A stretch of 64,000 bases of DNA from Reyranella sp. Lineage in GTDB: Bacteria; Pseudomonadota; Alphaproteobacteria; Reyranellales; Reyranellaceae. How positions within the stretch are numbered: position 1 is the stretch's first letter; each line of letters opens with the position of its first letter. Under the pieces are notes generated by a model. The model saw only the letters and a list, made by a program, of their open reading frames with translations, did no database searches and was not told the origin of the DNA. The position numbers and the translations under genes are program-made. The stretch is from NCBI GenBank assembly GCA_019750135.1, contig JAIEOV010000045.1, positions 1 through 64,000 of the forward strand, read 5' to 3'. This document shows, piece after piece, positions 1-7,514 of the stretch.

Positions 1-987
1 AACGTCTTCATCATGGGGCAGGGCGTCGACGACTTTAAGGGCATCTTCGGCTCGACCACCGGGCTTGCCGAGAAATATGGCGCCCAGCGCGTGTTCGACG
101 TGCCGCTGATGGAAGAGGGCATGACGGGTGTGGCGATCGGCGCGTCGCTGGTCGGCGACTATCCCATCACGACGCACATCCGCGCCGACTTCGCCTTCCT
201 GGCGATGAACCAGATCATCAACCTCGCCTCCAAGTACCGCTACATGTTCGGCGGGCTGATGCGCTGCCCGATGCTCATCCGCATCGTCGTCGGCCGCAGC
301 TGGGGGCAGGGTGCTCAGCATTCGCAGAGTCCGCAGGCGACCTTCGCGCACTATCCGGGGCTGACGGTGGTCATGCCGTCGAGCAGCCAGGCGATCCTCG
401 ACATGTATCCGGCGATCATCAACCGCCATCCCGGGCCGGTGATCAGCATCGAGCATCGCCTGCTCTACAGTCTCGATTTCACGGTCGCGCCGTCCGAGCA
501 CCGGGTGCCGCTCACCAGCTACGTCGCGCGCAAGGGCAGCGACGTCACCGTCGTCGCCACGTCGGTGATGGTGCTCGAGGCGCTGCGTGCGGCGCAGTAT
601 GTCGAGGACAAGGCCGGGATCTCGGCCGAGGTCATCGACCTCAATTCGATCAGCCATCCGGACTGGGATCTGGTCGCCGCCAGCGTCCGCAAGACGGGGC
701 GCCTGGTCGTGGCCGACACGTCGTGGTTGGAGTACGGCGTCGCCGCCGAGGTCTGCCGCCAGCTCGTGATGCGCGACCCCGGCCTGCTGCGCCAGCCACC
801 GACCATGCTCGGCATGGCGCCGGCTCCGTGCCCGACCGCCAAGAGCCTGGAAGACATCTACTATCCGAGCCAGCACGAAACGGTCGACGCGATCCTGACC
901 CAGGTGAAGGGCGACAAGCACGGCATCGCCTTGCCGGTCGAGCGCTCGATGACCGAGGGCTACAAGCGCTTCCGGGGGCCGTTTTAG
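1..987 (+). CDS. 2-oxoacid dehydrogenase E1 beta / transketolase C-half-like protein (5' partial)
   Basis: This is the beta (pyrimidine-binding) half of a thiamine-diphosphate enzyme of the pyruvate/acetoin dehydrogenase E1 type. The frame is open from base 1, and the four residues before the first ATG (13) fit the usual NVFI(M)GQGV start of the fold, so the true start lies outside the window. Visible signs are the VPLMEEGMTGVAIGASL segment carrying the cofactor-activating Glu, HSQSPQATFAHYPGL (the HSQ...HxPGL segment typical of E1 beta), and a C-terminal transketolase-type domain from about residue 175. The alpha half is expected just upstream. Its place at the edge of a glycan locus suggests a sugar or acyl-building role rather than central metabolism, but that is inference. 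Confidence 0.85.
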   Translation, partial: NVFIMGQGVDDFKGIFGSTTGLAEKYGAQRVFDVPLMEEGMTGVAIGASLVGDYPITTHIRADFAFLAMNQIINLASKYRYMFGGLMRCPMLIRIVVGRSWGQGAQHSQSPQATFAHYPGLTVVMPSSSQAILDMYPAIINRHPGPVISIEHRLLYSLDFTVAPSEHRVPLTSYVARKGSDVTVVATSVMVLEALRAAQYVEDKAGISAEVIDLNSISHPDWDLVAASVRKTGRLVVADTSWLEYGVAAEVCRQLVMRDPGLLRQPPTMLGMAPAPCPTAKSLEDIYYPSQHETVDAILTQVKGDKHGIALPVERSMTEGYKRFRGPF

Positions 988-1038
988 ACCAGTTAGCGGA
1001 GTCGCTTCCCTCCCACGCTTCGCGTGAGGAGGAAGGCT

Positions 1039-2001
1039 TCAACGGCGCCTCTTCCGATACCAATCGATCGTCCGCCGCAGCCCGTCCTCGAGCGAGGTGC
1101 GTGCCTCGAAGCCGAGCTCGCGGTGCGCCAGGCCGTTGTCCATCAAGCGCGCCGGGATGGTGCTGGGACGCGACGGGTCGTAGCGGACGTCGGCGCCGTC
1201 GTAGCCGTCGACCTTCAGGATCGCCTGCAGGATCTGTTTCACCGAATGGCCGCGGCCGGCGCAGATGTTCACTGCAAGGTAGGGCCGCTCGGCCGAGAAG
1301 GCGGCGAGCAGGCCTTCGATGAAGTCGTCGACATAGATCAGGTCGCGAATGTCCTCGCCGCTGCCCCACACTTCGAGCGGGCTGTGGCGCTCGACGACAC
1401 GGCGGATCAGGGCCGCCGTGACGTGGCTGACCGCGAAGTCGAACTTGTCGTAGGGCCCGTAGACGTTGGATGGCCGCACCACGACCGTGGGCATGGGGTT
1501 GGGGATCTTCTCGGCGTAGGTCCGGCACAGGACCTCGGCGTAGCGTTTCATCCAGCCGGCGGCGAAGTAGACGTCGTGCGGGTCGCCGTCGAACATCTCC
1601 TCCTCGCAGACCGGCCGGTCGGCGGTCGGTGGATAGGCCGCACCGCTGGAGATGAAGCAGAACCGGCTCACGCGAGCGCGGTGCGCCGCCTCCAGCATCA
1701 GGGTGTTGATCAGGACGTTCGGCGTGATGTGGACGAGCGGCGTGGTCCGGATCACGGCCGCGCCCGAGGTATGGGCGGCGCTCAGGAACACGTGGTCCAT
1801 CCCGTCGACCGCGCGGGCGCAGTCCTCGGCCCGGCGCAGGTCCAGGGCCATGACCTCGGCCCCCGGGATCGCGGCCTGGAGCGGCTTTTCGTGCGTGGTG
1901 AGGCGCAATCGGGCGCCTCGGCTGGCCAACGCCAGGGCCAGATTGGTGCCGATGAAGCCTGCGCCACCCGCGATTAGAACTTTCTTGCCTGTGAAATCCA
2001 T
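1039..2001 (-). CDS. NAD-dependent epimerase/dehydratase (extended SDR, GDP-fucose-synthase-like)
   Basis: A 320-residue extended SDR. It has an N-terminal Rossmann motif GGAGFIGT (residues 12-19), a Ser region ISSGAAYP (about 117-124) and a C-terminal half typical of nucleotide-sugar epimerases (VRPSNVYGPYDKF; IRDLIYVDDFI). The usual YxxxK catalytic pair is not in normal register: the segment reads YFAAGWMK (145-152), so the position four before Lys152 is Ala, and the only Tyr is seven before it. Either the Tyr has shifted or the enzyme is altered. The gene is convergent with the TPP enzyme (51 bp apart) and divergent from the radical SAM gene at 2115. A GDP- or CDP-sugar substrate is inferred from resemblance to GDP-fucose synthase; the actual substrate is unknown. 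Confidence 0.85.
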   Translation of the reverse strand: MDFTGKKVLIAGGAGFIGTNLALALASRGARLRLTTHEKPLQAAIPGAEVMALDLRRAEDCARAVDGMDHVFLSAAHTSGAAVIRTTPLVHITPNVLINTLMLEAAHRARVSRFCFISSGAAYPPTADRPVCEEEMFDGDPHDVYFAAGWMKRYAEVLCRTYAEKIPNPMPTVVVRPSNVYGPYDKFDFAVSHVTAALIRRVVERHSPLEVWGSGEDIRDLIYVDDFIEGLLAAFSAERPYLAVNICAGRGHSVKQILQAILKVDGYDGADVRYDPSRPSTIPARLMDNGLAHRELGFEARTSLEDGLRRTIDWYRKRRR

Positions 2002-2059
2002 CGCCTGATCGATCCGGTCTGAGTGACAAAAACCACAATAAGGCCTTCTAAAACAAGGG

Positions 2060-2086
2060 ATTGCGTCAAGTTATTGTATTGCGTCA
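2060..2086. promoter_or_regulatory. 9-bp direct repeat in a divergent promoter region
   Basis: The 113-bp gap between the divergent genes at 2001 and 2115 is AT-richer than its surroundings. It carries ATTGCGTCA twice (2060-2068 and 2078-2086), 18 bp start to start. That spacing is compatible with a dimeric regulator, or with chance. No convincing -35/-10 pair was found. Confidence 0.3.
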
Positions 2087-2114
2087 CGGGGTCTGAGAGC
2101 TTACCTCTACGCCA

Positions 2115-4157
2115 ATGCCGACGCCTGACCGAGCCGATGCGAGACCCGCCGCAGCTGGGGAAGTGACCCCGGCGGGCCGTCCCGTGCGGATCGGCCTGGT
2201 GCAGATCAACAATTCCTTCTCCGGCCAGAACTATCTGCCGTACTCGGTCGCGCTGCTGCAGACTTATGTGCAGAAGATGTCGGCCGACCCCGGCCGCTTC
2301 GAGTTCCTGCCGCCGCTCTACAAGCGGGTGCGCATCGCCGACGCCGTCGAGGCCCTGAAGGATGCCGACCTCGTCGGGTTCAGCACCTACGTCTGGAACG
2401 GCCGCATCTCGCTCGAGATCGCGCGCCGCCTGAAGGCGCTGCGGCCAGGCATCGTCATCGTCTTCGGCGGCCCGCACGTGCCGGACCAGCCCGAGGCCTT
2501 CCTGCGGGCCAATCCCCAGATCGATCTTGCCGTCCATAACGAGGGCGAGCGGACGTTCCTCAAGCTGCTGGAAAGCTTTCCCGACCGCGCGGCCTGGTCG
2601 GCGCTGCCGGGCATCAGCATGGTCGAGGCCGACGGCAGCTTCGTGCGCAACGCCAACATCGACCGCGTGCGCGACCTCGACGAGATCCCGTCGCCCTTCC
2701 TCGAAGGCGCGTTCGATTCGATCATGGCCGCCAATCCCAGCGAGAGCTGGATCGGCCTGTGGGAGACCAACCGCGGCTGCCCGTTCCGCTGCACCTTCTG
2801 CGACTGGGGCTCGGCGACGGCGGCCAAGGTCACAAAGTTCGGCGAGGAGCGTCTCTATGCCGAGGTCGACTGGTTCGCCGACAAGAAGATTGAGTACATC
2901 TTCTGCTGCGACGCCAACTTCGGCATCCAGAAGCGCGACGTCGACATCGCCAACTATGTCGCCGGCGTGAAGAAGGAGACCGGCTTCCCGGTGGCGCTGT
3001 CGGTGCAGAACACCAAGAACGCGACCGAGCGCGCCTACGAGACGCAGAAGATCCTGTCCGACGCCGGCCTGAACAAGGGCGTGGCGCTTTCCATGCAGAG
3101 CGTCGACAAGCCGACGCTGGAGGCGATCAAGCGCGACAACATCTCGCTCAACACCTACATGGAGCTGCAGCGCCGCTTCACGCGTGACAAGGTCGAGACC
3201 TATTCGGACCTGATCCTGGGCCTGCCCGGCGAGACCTACGAATCGTTCGTGAAGGGTGTCGACCAGCTGATCGAGAACGGCCAGCACAATCGCATCCAGT
3301 TCAACAACCTGTCGATCCTGCCCAATGCCGAGATGGGCGATCCGGCCTACCAGGCCAAGTACGGCATGGTCACGGTCGAGTCCAAGATCATCAACATCCA
3401 CGGCGAGCGCATCGAGCTCGACGACGACGTGCCGGAGGTCCAGGACCTCGTGGTGGCGACGGCGGCGATGCCGCTGGCCGAGTGGCGGCGTACGCGCATC
3501 TTCTGCTGGATGACGGCGCTGCTGCACTTCGACAAGCTGTTCCAGATCCCGCTGATCATGGCGCACGGCATCTCGGGCATCTCCTACCGCGACATGATCG
3601 AGGCCTTCATGGCCGCCGATCCCAAGCGGTTCCCGCTGATCGCCGAGATCAACGCCTTCTTCCACAAGGAGGCGGAATCGATCCAGCAAGGCGGCGCCGA
3701 GTACGTCTTCTCCAAGGAGTATCTCGGCATCTACTGGCCGGCCGACGAGTTCATCTTCGTCGAGCTGACGGCCAAGGGTAAGTTCGACGCCTTCTATGCC
3801 GAGGCCGGCAAGCTGCTGGCCGAGATCGTGGGCGCCAAGGCCGCCGGCCTGCCGATGGAGATCATCGACGAGGCGATCCGGCTCAACCATGCTCTGGTCC
3901 ATCAGCCGTTCGCAAAGGACAATCTCAGCATCCGCTTGAGCTACGACCTGCTCGACTACTGGCACAAGGTGCGCGGCGGCGAGCAGGCGCTGCTCAGCGA
4001 GAAGCCGCTGGCGATCGAGGTCGATCGCACCGCGAAGCCTTATGACGATTTCCAGAAGTGGTGCCGCGAGATCGTCTGGTGGGGCAATAAGAAGGGCGCC
4101 TATCTCTATTCGCCGCGGACGGCCGCCATCACGCCCGAGCTGGCCGGCCACTACTGA
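2115..4157 (+). CDS. B12-binding-domain radical SAM protein
   Basis: A 680-residue radical SAM enzyme of the cobalamin-binding type. Residues about 20-160 form the B12-binding-like Rossmann domain (LVGFSTYVWNGRISLEIA; FGGPHVPDQPE). The radical SAM core follows, with the CxxxCxxC motif CPFRCTFC (C222, C226, C229), then a long C-terminal extension. Family members carry out methyl transfer to unactivated carbon or phosphorus, or cyclisation and rearrangement; the reaction here cannot be read from sequence. The start is uncertain: the first ATG has no visible Shine-Dalgarno, and GTG codons at 2163 and 2184 would remove a low-complexity N-terminus. The aldo/keto reductase gene starts 3 bp after the stop, so the two are very likely translated together and may act on the same sugar or lipid intermediate. 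Confidence 0.88.
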   Translation: MPTPDRADARPAAAGEVTPAGRPVRIGLVQINNSFSGQNYLPYSVALLQTYVQKMSADPGRFEFLPPLYKRVRIADAVEALKDADLVGFSTYVWNGRISLEIARRLKALRPGIVIVFGGPHVPDQPEAFLRANPQIDLAVHNEGERTFLKLLESFPDRAAWSALPGISMVEADGSFVRNANIDRVRDLDEIPSPFLEGAFDSIMAANPSESWIGLWETNRGCPFRCTFCDWGSATAAKVTKFGEERLYAEVDWFADKKIEYIFCCDANFGIQKRDVDIANYVAGVKKETGFPVALSVQNTKNATERAYETQKILSDAGLNKGVALSMQSVDKPTLEAIKRDNISLNTYMELQRRFTRDKVETYSDLILGLPGETYESFVKGVDQLIENGQHNRIQFNNLSILPNAEMGDPAYQAKYGMVTVESKIINIHGERIELDDDVPEVQDLVVATAAMPLAEWRRTRIFCWMTALLHFDKLFQIPLIMAHGISGISYRDMIEAFMAADPKRFPLIAEINAFFHKEAESIQQGGAEYVFSKEYLGIYWPADEFIFVELTAKGKFDAFYAEAGKLLAEIVGAKAAGLPMEIIDEAIRLNHALVHQPFAKDNLSIRLSYDLLDYWHKVRGGEQALLSEKPLAIEVDRTAKPYDDFQKWCREIVWWGNKKGAYLYSPRTAAITPELAGHY

Positions 4158-4160
4158 GCC

Positions 4161-5123
4161 ATGCGGTACCGGCCGCTCGGCAAGACCGGCCTGCAGGTTT
4201 CGGAGATCGGCTTCGGAGCCTGGGGCATCGGCGGACGCACCGTCGAGCAGACGTCCTACGGCGATACCGACGATCGGACGTCGCTCGCCGCGCTCGACCG
4301 GGCGCTGGAGCAGGGCATCACCTTCTTCGACACGTCGGCCGCCTACGGCAACGGCCATAGCGAGGAGTTGATCGGACGGGCGGTGCGCGGCAGGCGCTCG
4401 CGCGCCGTCATCACCACCAAGGCCGGCTACGAGGCCTGGGACCGGGCGGCCGATTTCTCGCCGTCGGCCATCGTCGCGTCGACAGAGCGCAGCCTGGCGC
4501 GGCTCGGCACCGACTATCTCGACCTGCTCCAGCTCCACAATCCGCCGCTCGACGTGGTCACGGCGCCGGACGTGCGCGAGGCGCTGGCGGGGCTGGTCGA
4601 GGGCGGCAAGATCCGGGCGTGGGGCGTGTCGGCCAAGGGGCCCGACGAAGCGTTGCAGGCTCTGCGGGCCTGTGACATCGCCGTGATCCAGGCCAACTTC
4701 AACATGATGGACGTGCGCGTCGTGAGCAGCGGCCTTTTGGCGGAGGTCGAGCGGCTGGGCGTCGGCTTCATCGCCCGCACGCCGCTCTGCTTCGGCTTCC
4801 TGTCGGGCACGATCGGCCATGACAGCGTCTTTCCCGCAGGCGATCACCGCGCTCGCTGGCCGCGCGCCCAGCTCGCCAACTGGGTCGACGGCGCGGCCGA
4901 CCTGATGGCGGCGATCTCGGCGGCGCCGGGCGAGGCGGCGGCCCAGGCTGCGCTGCGCTTCTGCCTGTCGTTCCCCGCGGTATCGACCACGATTCCCGGC
5001 ATCATGCGGCCGATCGAAGCCGACCAGAACGCGGCGGCCAGCCTTTTGGGGCCGCTGCCGAATCAGGCCGTGGAGGCCATCCTGGAGATCAATCGAAATC
5101 GGCGGTTCTTCGTCTCGGCCTGA
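4161..5123 (+). CDS. Aldo/keto reductase
   Basis: A 320-residue aldo/keto reductase with the full catalytic tetrad visible: Asp57 and Tyr62 in FFDTSAAYGNG, Lys87 in ITTKAG and His126 in LLQLHNPP. It should be an NADPH-dependent reductase or dehydrogenase acting on a carbonyl or sugar. The N-terminus RYRPLGKTGLQVSEIGFG is the standard family start. It lies 3 bp behind the radical SAM gene. Its 3' end overlaps the end of the convergent nucleotidyltransferase-HAD gene by 35 bp. In other sugar clusters such enzymes reduce keto-sugar intermediates; the substrate here is inferred only. Confidence 0.9.
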   Translation: MRYRPLGKTGLQVSEIGFGAWGIGGRTVEQTSYGDTDDRTSLAALDRALEQGITFFDTSAAYGNGHSEELIGRAVRGRRSRAVITTKAGYEAWDRAADFSPSAIVASTERSLARLGTDYLDLLQLHNPPLDVVTAPDVREALAGLVEGGKIRAWGVSAKGPDEALQALRACDIAVIQANFNMMDVRVVSSGLLAEVERLGVGFIARTPLCFGFLSGTIGHDSVFPAGDHRARWPRAQLANWVDGAADLMAAISAAPGEAAAQAALRFCLSFPAVSTTIPGIMRPIEADQNAAASLLGPLPNQAVEAILEINRNRRFFVSA

Positions 5124-6306
5124 TCCGCGCCGTGACGAAATCCAGCAGATTGCCGCCGCTGAACAGATGCGCGTCGATGCCGGCGGCGGCCGCAGCCTGC
5201 AGGTCGGTCTCGCGATCGCCGATCAGGAACGATTGCGCAGCGTCGACCGGCCACTCGGCCAGAAGCTTGCGGATCATGCCGGGCTCGGGTTTGCGCAGCT
5301 CCGAGACACGCCGATAGCGCTCGATGGTCCCCTCGGGATGATAGGGACAGTATTCGAAGCAATCGATATGGGCGCCGTGCCGACGCAGCTCGGTGCTCAT
5401 CCAGCCGTGCAGGTGGACGATATGCTCTTCCTCGTACAGGCCGCGCGCGACGCCGGCCTGGTTGGTGACGATGAACACCAGATAGCCCGCATCGTTCAGC
5501 CAGCGTACCGCCTCGCGCGCGCCGGCGATCCAGCGGAACTTGTCGGGATGATGGACGTAGCCCGTGTCCTCGTTCAGCACGCCGTCGCGATCGAGGAAGG
5601 CGGCGGGCCGCTTCAGGATACGCGGCACGACGCGTTGCGCGCGCTCGAAGTCCTGCGGCGTGCCGATGTCGATGAACGGCGCCTCGACGACCACGCCGTC
5701 GATCAGGCCGTCCCGCGCCAGTCCCGGCAGCACGTCGCGCTCGAGCGAGCAGGGGACGGCGCCGATGCGCGACAGCACGTCCTTGCGCATCAGGTAGACG
5801 CCGGCATTGATCGGCCGGTCGAGCGCGCCGGCAGGAATGAAGTCGTGCACCCGCCGGCCGTCGAGGGCGACCCGGCCATAACGTTCGCCCATGATGCCGC
5901 TGGCGAGCGCCATGCGGACCCAGCCGGTGTCGTCGTCGTTGGCGGGCAGCAGCCCCAGCCAGTTGAAGTCGAACAGCGAATCGCCGTTTACCAGGAAGAA
6001 CCAGTCGTCGAGCCGGTCGGCCGCGAGCGCCAGCGCGCCGGCGGTGCCGGCCGGCTCGGTTTCGACCGCCGTTTCGATCGTCATGCCGCGGATCGAGCGG
6101 CCGCGATACGACGCGACCAGATCGCCGGCCCGGTAGCCACAGAGCAGCAGCGCGCGCTTGATGCCGTGCCGGCTCGCCTCGTCCAGCAAATGATCGAGGA
6201 AGGGCCGGCCACCGACGTCGAGGACGGGCTTGGCGGTGTCGCCGGTCAGCGCCTTGAGGCGGCTGCCGAGGCCGCCGACGAGGAAGACAGCCTGGTCGAC
6301 CTTCAT
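5089..6306 (-). CDS. Sugar-1-phosphate nucleotidyltransferase fused to a GmhB-like HAD phosphatase
   Basis: A 405-residue two-domain protein. Residues 1-225 are a sugar nucleotidyltransferase (GGLGSRLKAL at 11-20, AKPVLDVGG, catalytic LVNGDS at 105-110, IDIGTPQDF at 212-220). Residues about 232-395 are an HAD-IIIA phosphatase (FLDRDGVLN at 237-245, IVTNQAGV, IGDRETDLQAA). This is the pair of activities needed for a D-glycero-D-manno-heptose nucleotide: 1,7-bisphosphate phosphatase then nucleotidyl transfer, as in HddC/GmhB. In GmhB, zinc is held by Cys-x-His plus a later CxC; here CPYH is present but the CxC before RKP is replaced. The start ATG overlaps the stop of the upstream gene as ATGA, so translation is coupled. 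The heptose substrate is inference. Confidence 0.87.
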   Translation of the reverse strand: MKVDQAVFLVGGLGSRLKALTGDTAKPVLDVGGRPFLDHLLDEASRHGIKRALLLCGYRAGDLVASYRGRSIRGMTIETAVETEPAGTAGALALAADRLDDWFFLVNGDSLFDFNWLGLLPANDDDTGWVRMALASGIMGERYGRVALDGRRVHDFIPAGALDRPINAGVYLMRKDVLSRIGAVPCSLERDVLPGLARDGLIDGVVVEAPFIDIGTPQDFERAQRVVPRILKRPAAFLDRDGVLNEDTGYVHHPDKFRWIAGAREAVRWLNDAGYLVFIVTNQAGVARGLYEEEHIVHLHGWMSTELRRHGAHIDCFEYCPYHPEGTIERYRRVSELRKPEPGMIRKLLAEWPVDAAQSFLIGDRETDLQAAAAAGIDAHLFSGGNLLDFVTARIRPRRRTADFD

Positions 6307-7466
6307 GCGGCCGCCGACGCGTCTCTCACGGACCAGCGCGCCCGGCACAGCAGCCTTTCCTCCAGCGGCTGGTCCGCCAGGCCCCAGGTTTCCGGCTGGT
6401 TGAGCTGCGGGCGGACGCCGTGCGCCCACTGCTCGGCGGGCTTGACGAAATTGCGCTCGATCGAGGGCGCCAACACGCTTTCCACGCCGGTGACCTTGCG
6501 CTTGGGATAGTCGAAGGCGCTGCGGACGATCTGCTGCAGCCGCCACCAGCGGAAACTGGTCATGACCTTGTCGACCCTCGACTGCAGCGGAGTCCAGACG
6601 TGGCTGACGCGGTTGCTGAACAGGCGGTCGTGGCGGCCCTTGAAGATGCGGCAGGCCGGCGGCAGGCGGATCTCGTGCGAGCCGAGCGCCACGGCGGCGT
6701 GCATGATGAGCGAATCGCAATCGAGCGACAGCACCGTCTTGTCCAACGGGAAGCCGCGAACGGTGTGCCACATCGCGCGGTTCATCAGCAGGAAGTCGCC
6801 GCAGGCGTTGGTGTGCAGCTCGCGGATATACCACTGCGGCGGGTTGGGGATGTGGCTGTAGCGCGTGCTGTCCAGGCTCTCGAGGCGCGCCAGCAGCGCA
6901 TCGTCGCCGAGATTGCGCAGCAGCGTCGGGTTCAGCACGACGTCGCAGCGGTCGCAGCGGTACAGGCCGTTCTCGTGCAGGTCCTGCCGCGCGATGGTGG
7001 CGATGATCTCGTTCGACAGGTAGGTGTCGGACGCCTTGGGCGAGATGAAGCGGCCCTCGGCGCGCCGCAACCCGACATTGGCCGCGGCGGCTGGATTCAT
7101 GCCCGACTCCTGCGCGCCGATGAACTTCTCGTGATGCTCGCGGCCGACAATGACACCGCGCACCTGCACGCAGTCGCCTTGCGGCAGCGGGTCGAGCGAT
7201 TCGATGATCAGCGGCCGGTCGGACGGCGGATTCCACTCGACCAGGATCAGCTCGGAATCGATCTCCGCCCGCTGCAACTGGCGGACAAGGAAGCTCGTCG
7301 CCCGCTTGACGCGCAGATCGAAGTCCTTGGTGTAGCCGTCGTTGCGGAAGTACGAGACGAAGCTGACGTAGGGCCGGGCGGCTTTCACGTTGAAATGCTC
7401 AAGTGATTGACGGTCGCCTCTCGCACATGATTGCGCGCCGAGACTGCATCTTGTTTGCAGCGCCAT
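6303..7466 (-). CDS. Glycosyltransferase-like protein (GT-A type, family unassigned)
   Basis: Up to 387 residues. The body begins ARPYVSFVSYFRNDGYTKDF and has the acidic LDCDSLIMH segment and FKGRHDRLF, as in nucleotide-diphospho-sugar (GT-A-like) proteins. The N-terminal layout (YxRND, basic helix, then ELILVEWNPPSD) recalls the protein at 49707 in this window (YGRND, then EILFVDYNTPDD), so the two are probably distant paralogues. The ATG at 7466 has no Shine-Dalgarno; a GTG at 7388 gives a shorter protein starting MKAARPYVS, which may be the true start. It is coupled by ATGA overlap to the downstream nucleotidyltransferase-HAD gene. A transferase role is inference. Confidence 0.7.
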   Translation of the reverse strand: MALQTRCSLGAQSCARGDRQSLEHFNVKAARPYVSFVSYFRNDGYTKDFDLRVKRATSFLVRQLQRAEIDSELILVEWNPPSDRPLIIESLDPLPQGDCVQVRGVIVGREHHEKFIGAQESGMNPAAAANVGLRRAEGRFISPKASDTYLSNEIIATIARQDLHENGLYRCDRCDVVLNPTLLRNLGDDALLARLESLDSTRYSHIPNPPQWYIRELHTNACGDFLLMNRAMWHTVRGFPLDKTVLSLDCDSLIMHAAVALGSHEIRLPPACRIFKGRHDRLFSNRVSHVWTPLQSRVDKVMTSFRWWRLQQIVRSAFDYPKRKVTGVESVLAPSIERNFVKPAEQWAHGVRPQLNQPETWGLADQPLEERLLCRARWSVRDASAAA

Positions 7467-7514
7467 GCGAGCAGGGCCTAGTCAGCACTTTCCGCCTGAG
7501 GTAGTCAACTTGCG

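Noticed and set aside
1974..4847. A 957-codon open frame on the minus strand
   Set aside because: It is antisense to the radical SAM and aldo/keto reductase genes, is made of Arg/Asp/Gly/Val-rich sequence with no domain, and arises from the strong GC3 bias. The plus-strand genes have full motifs.
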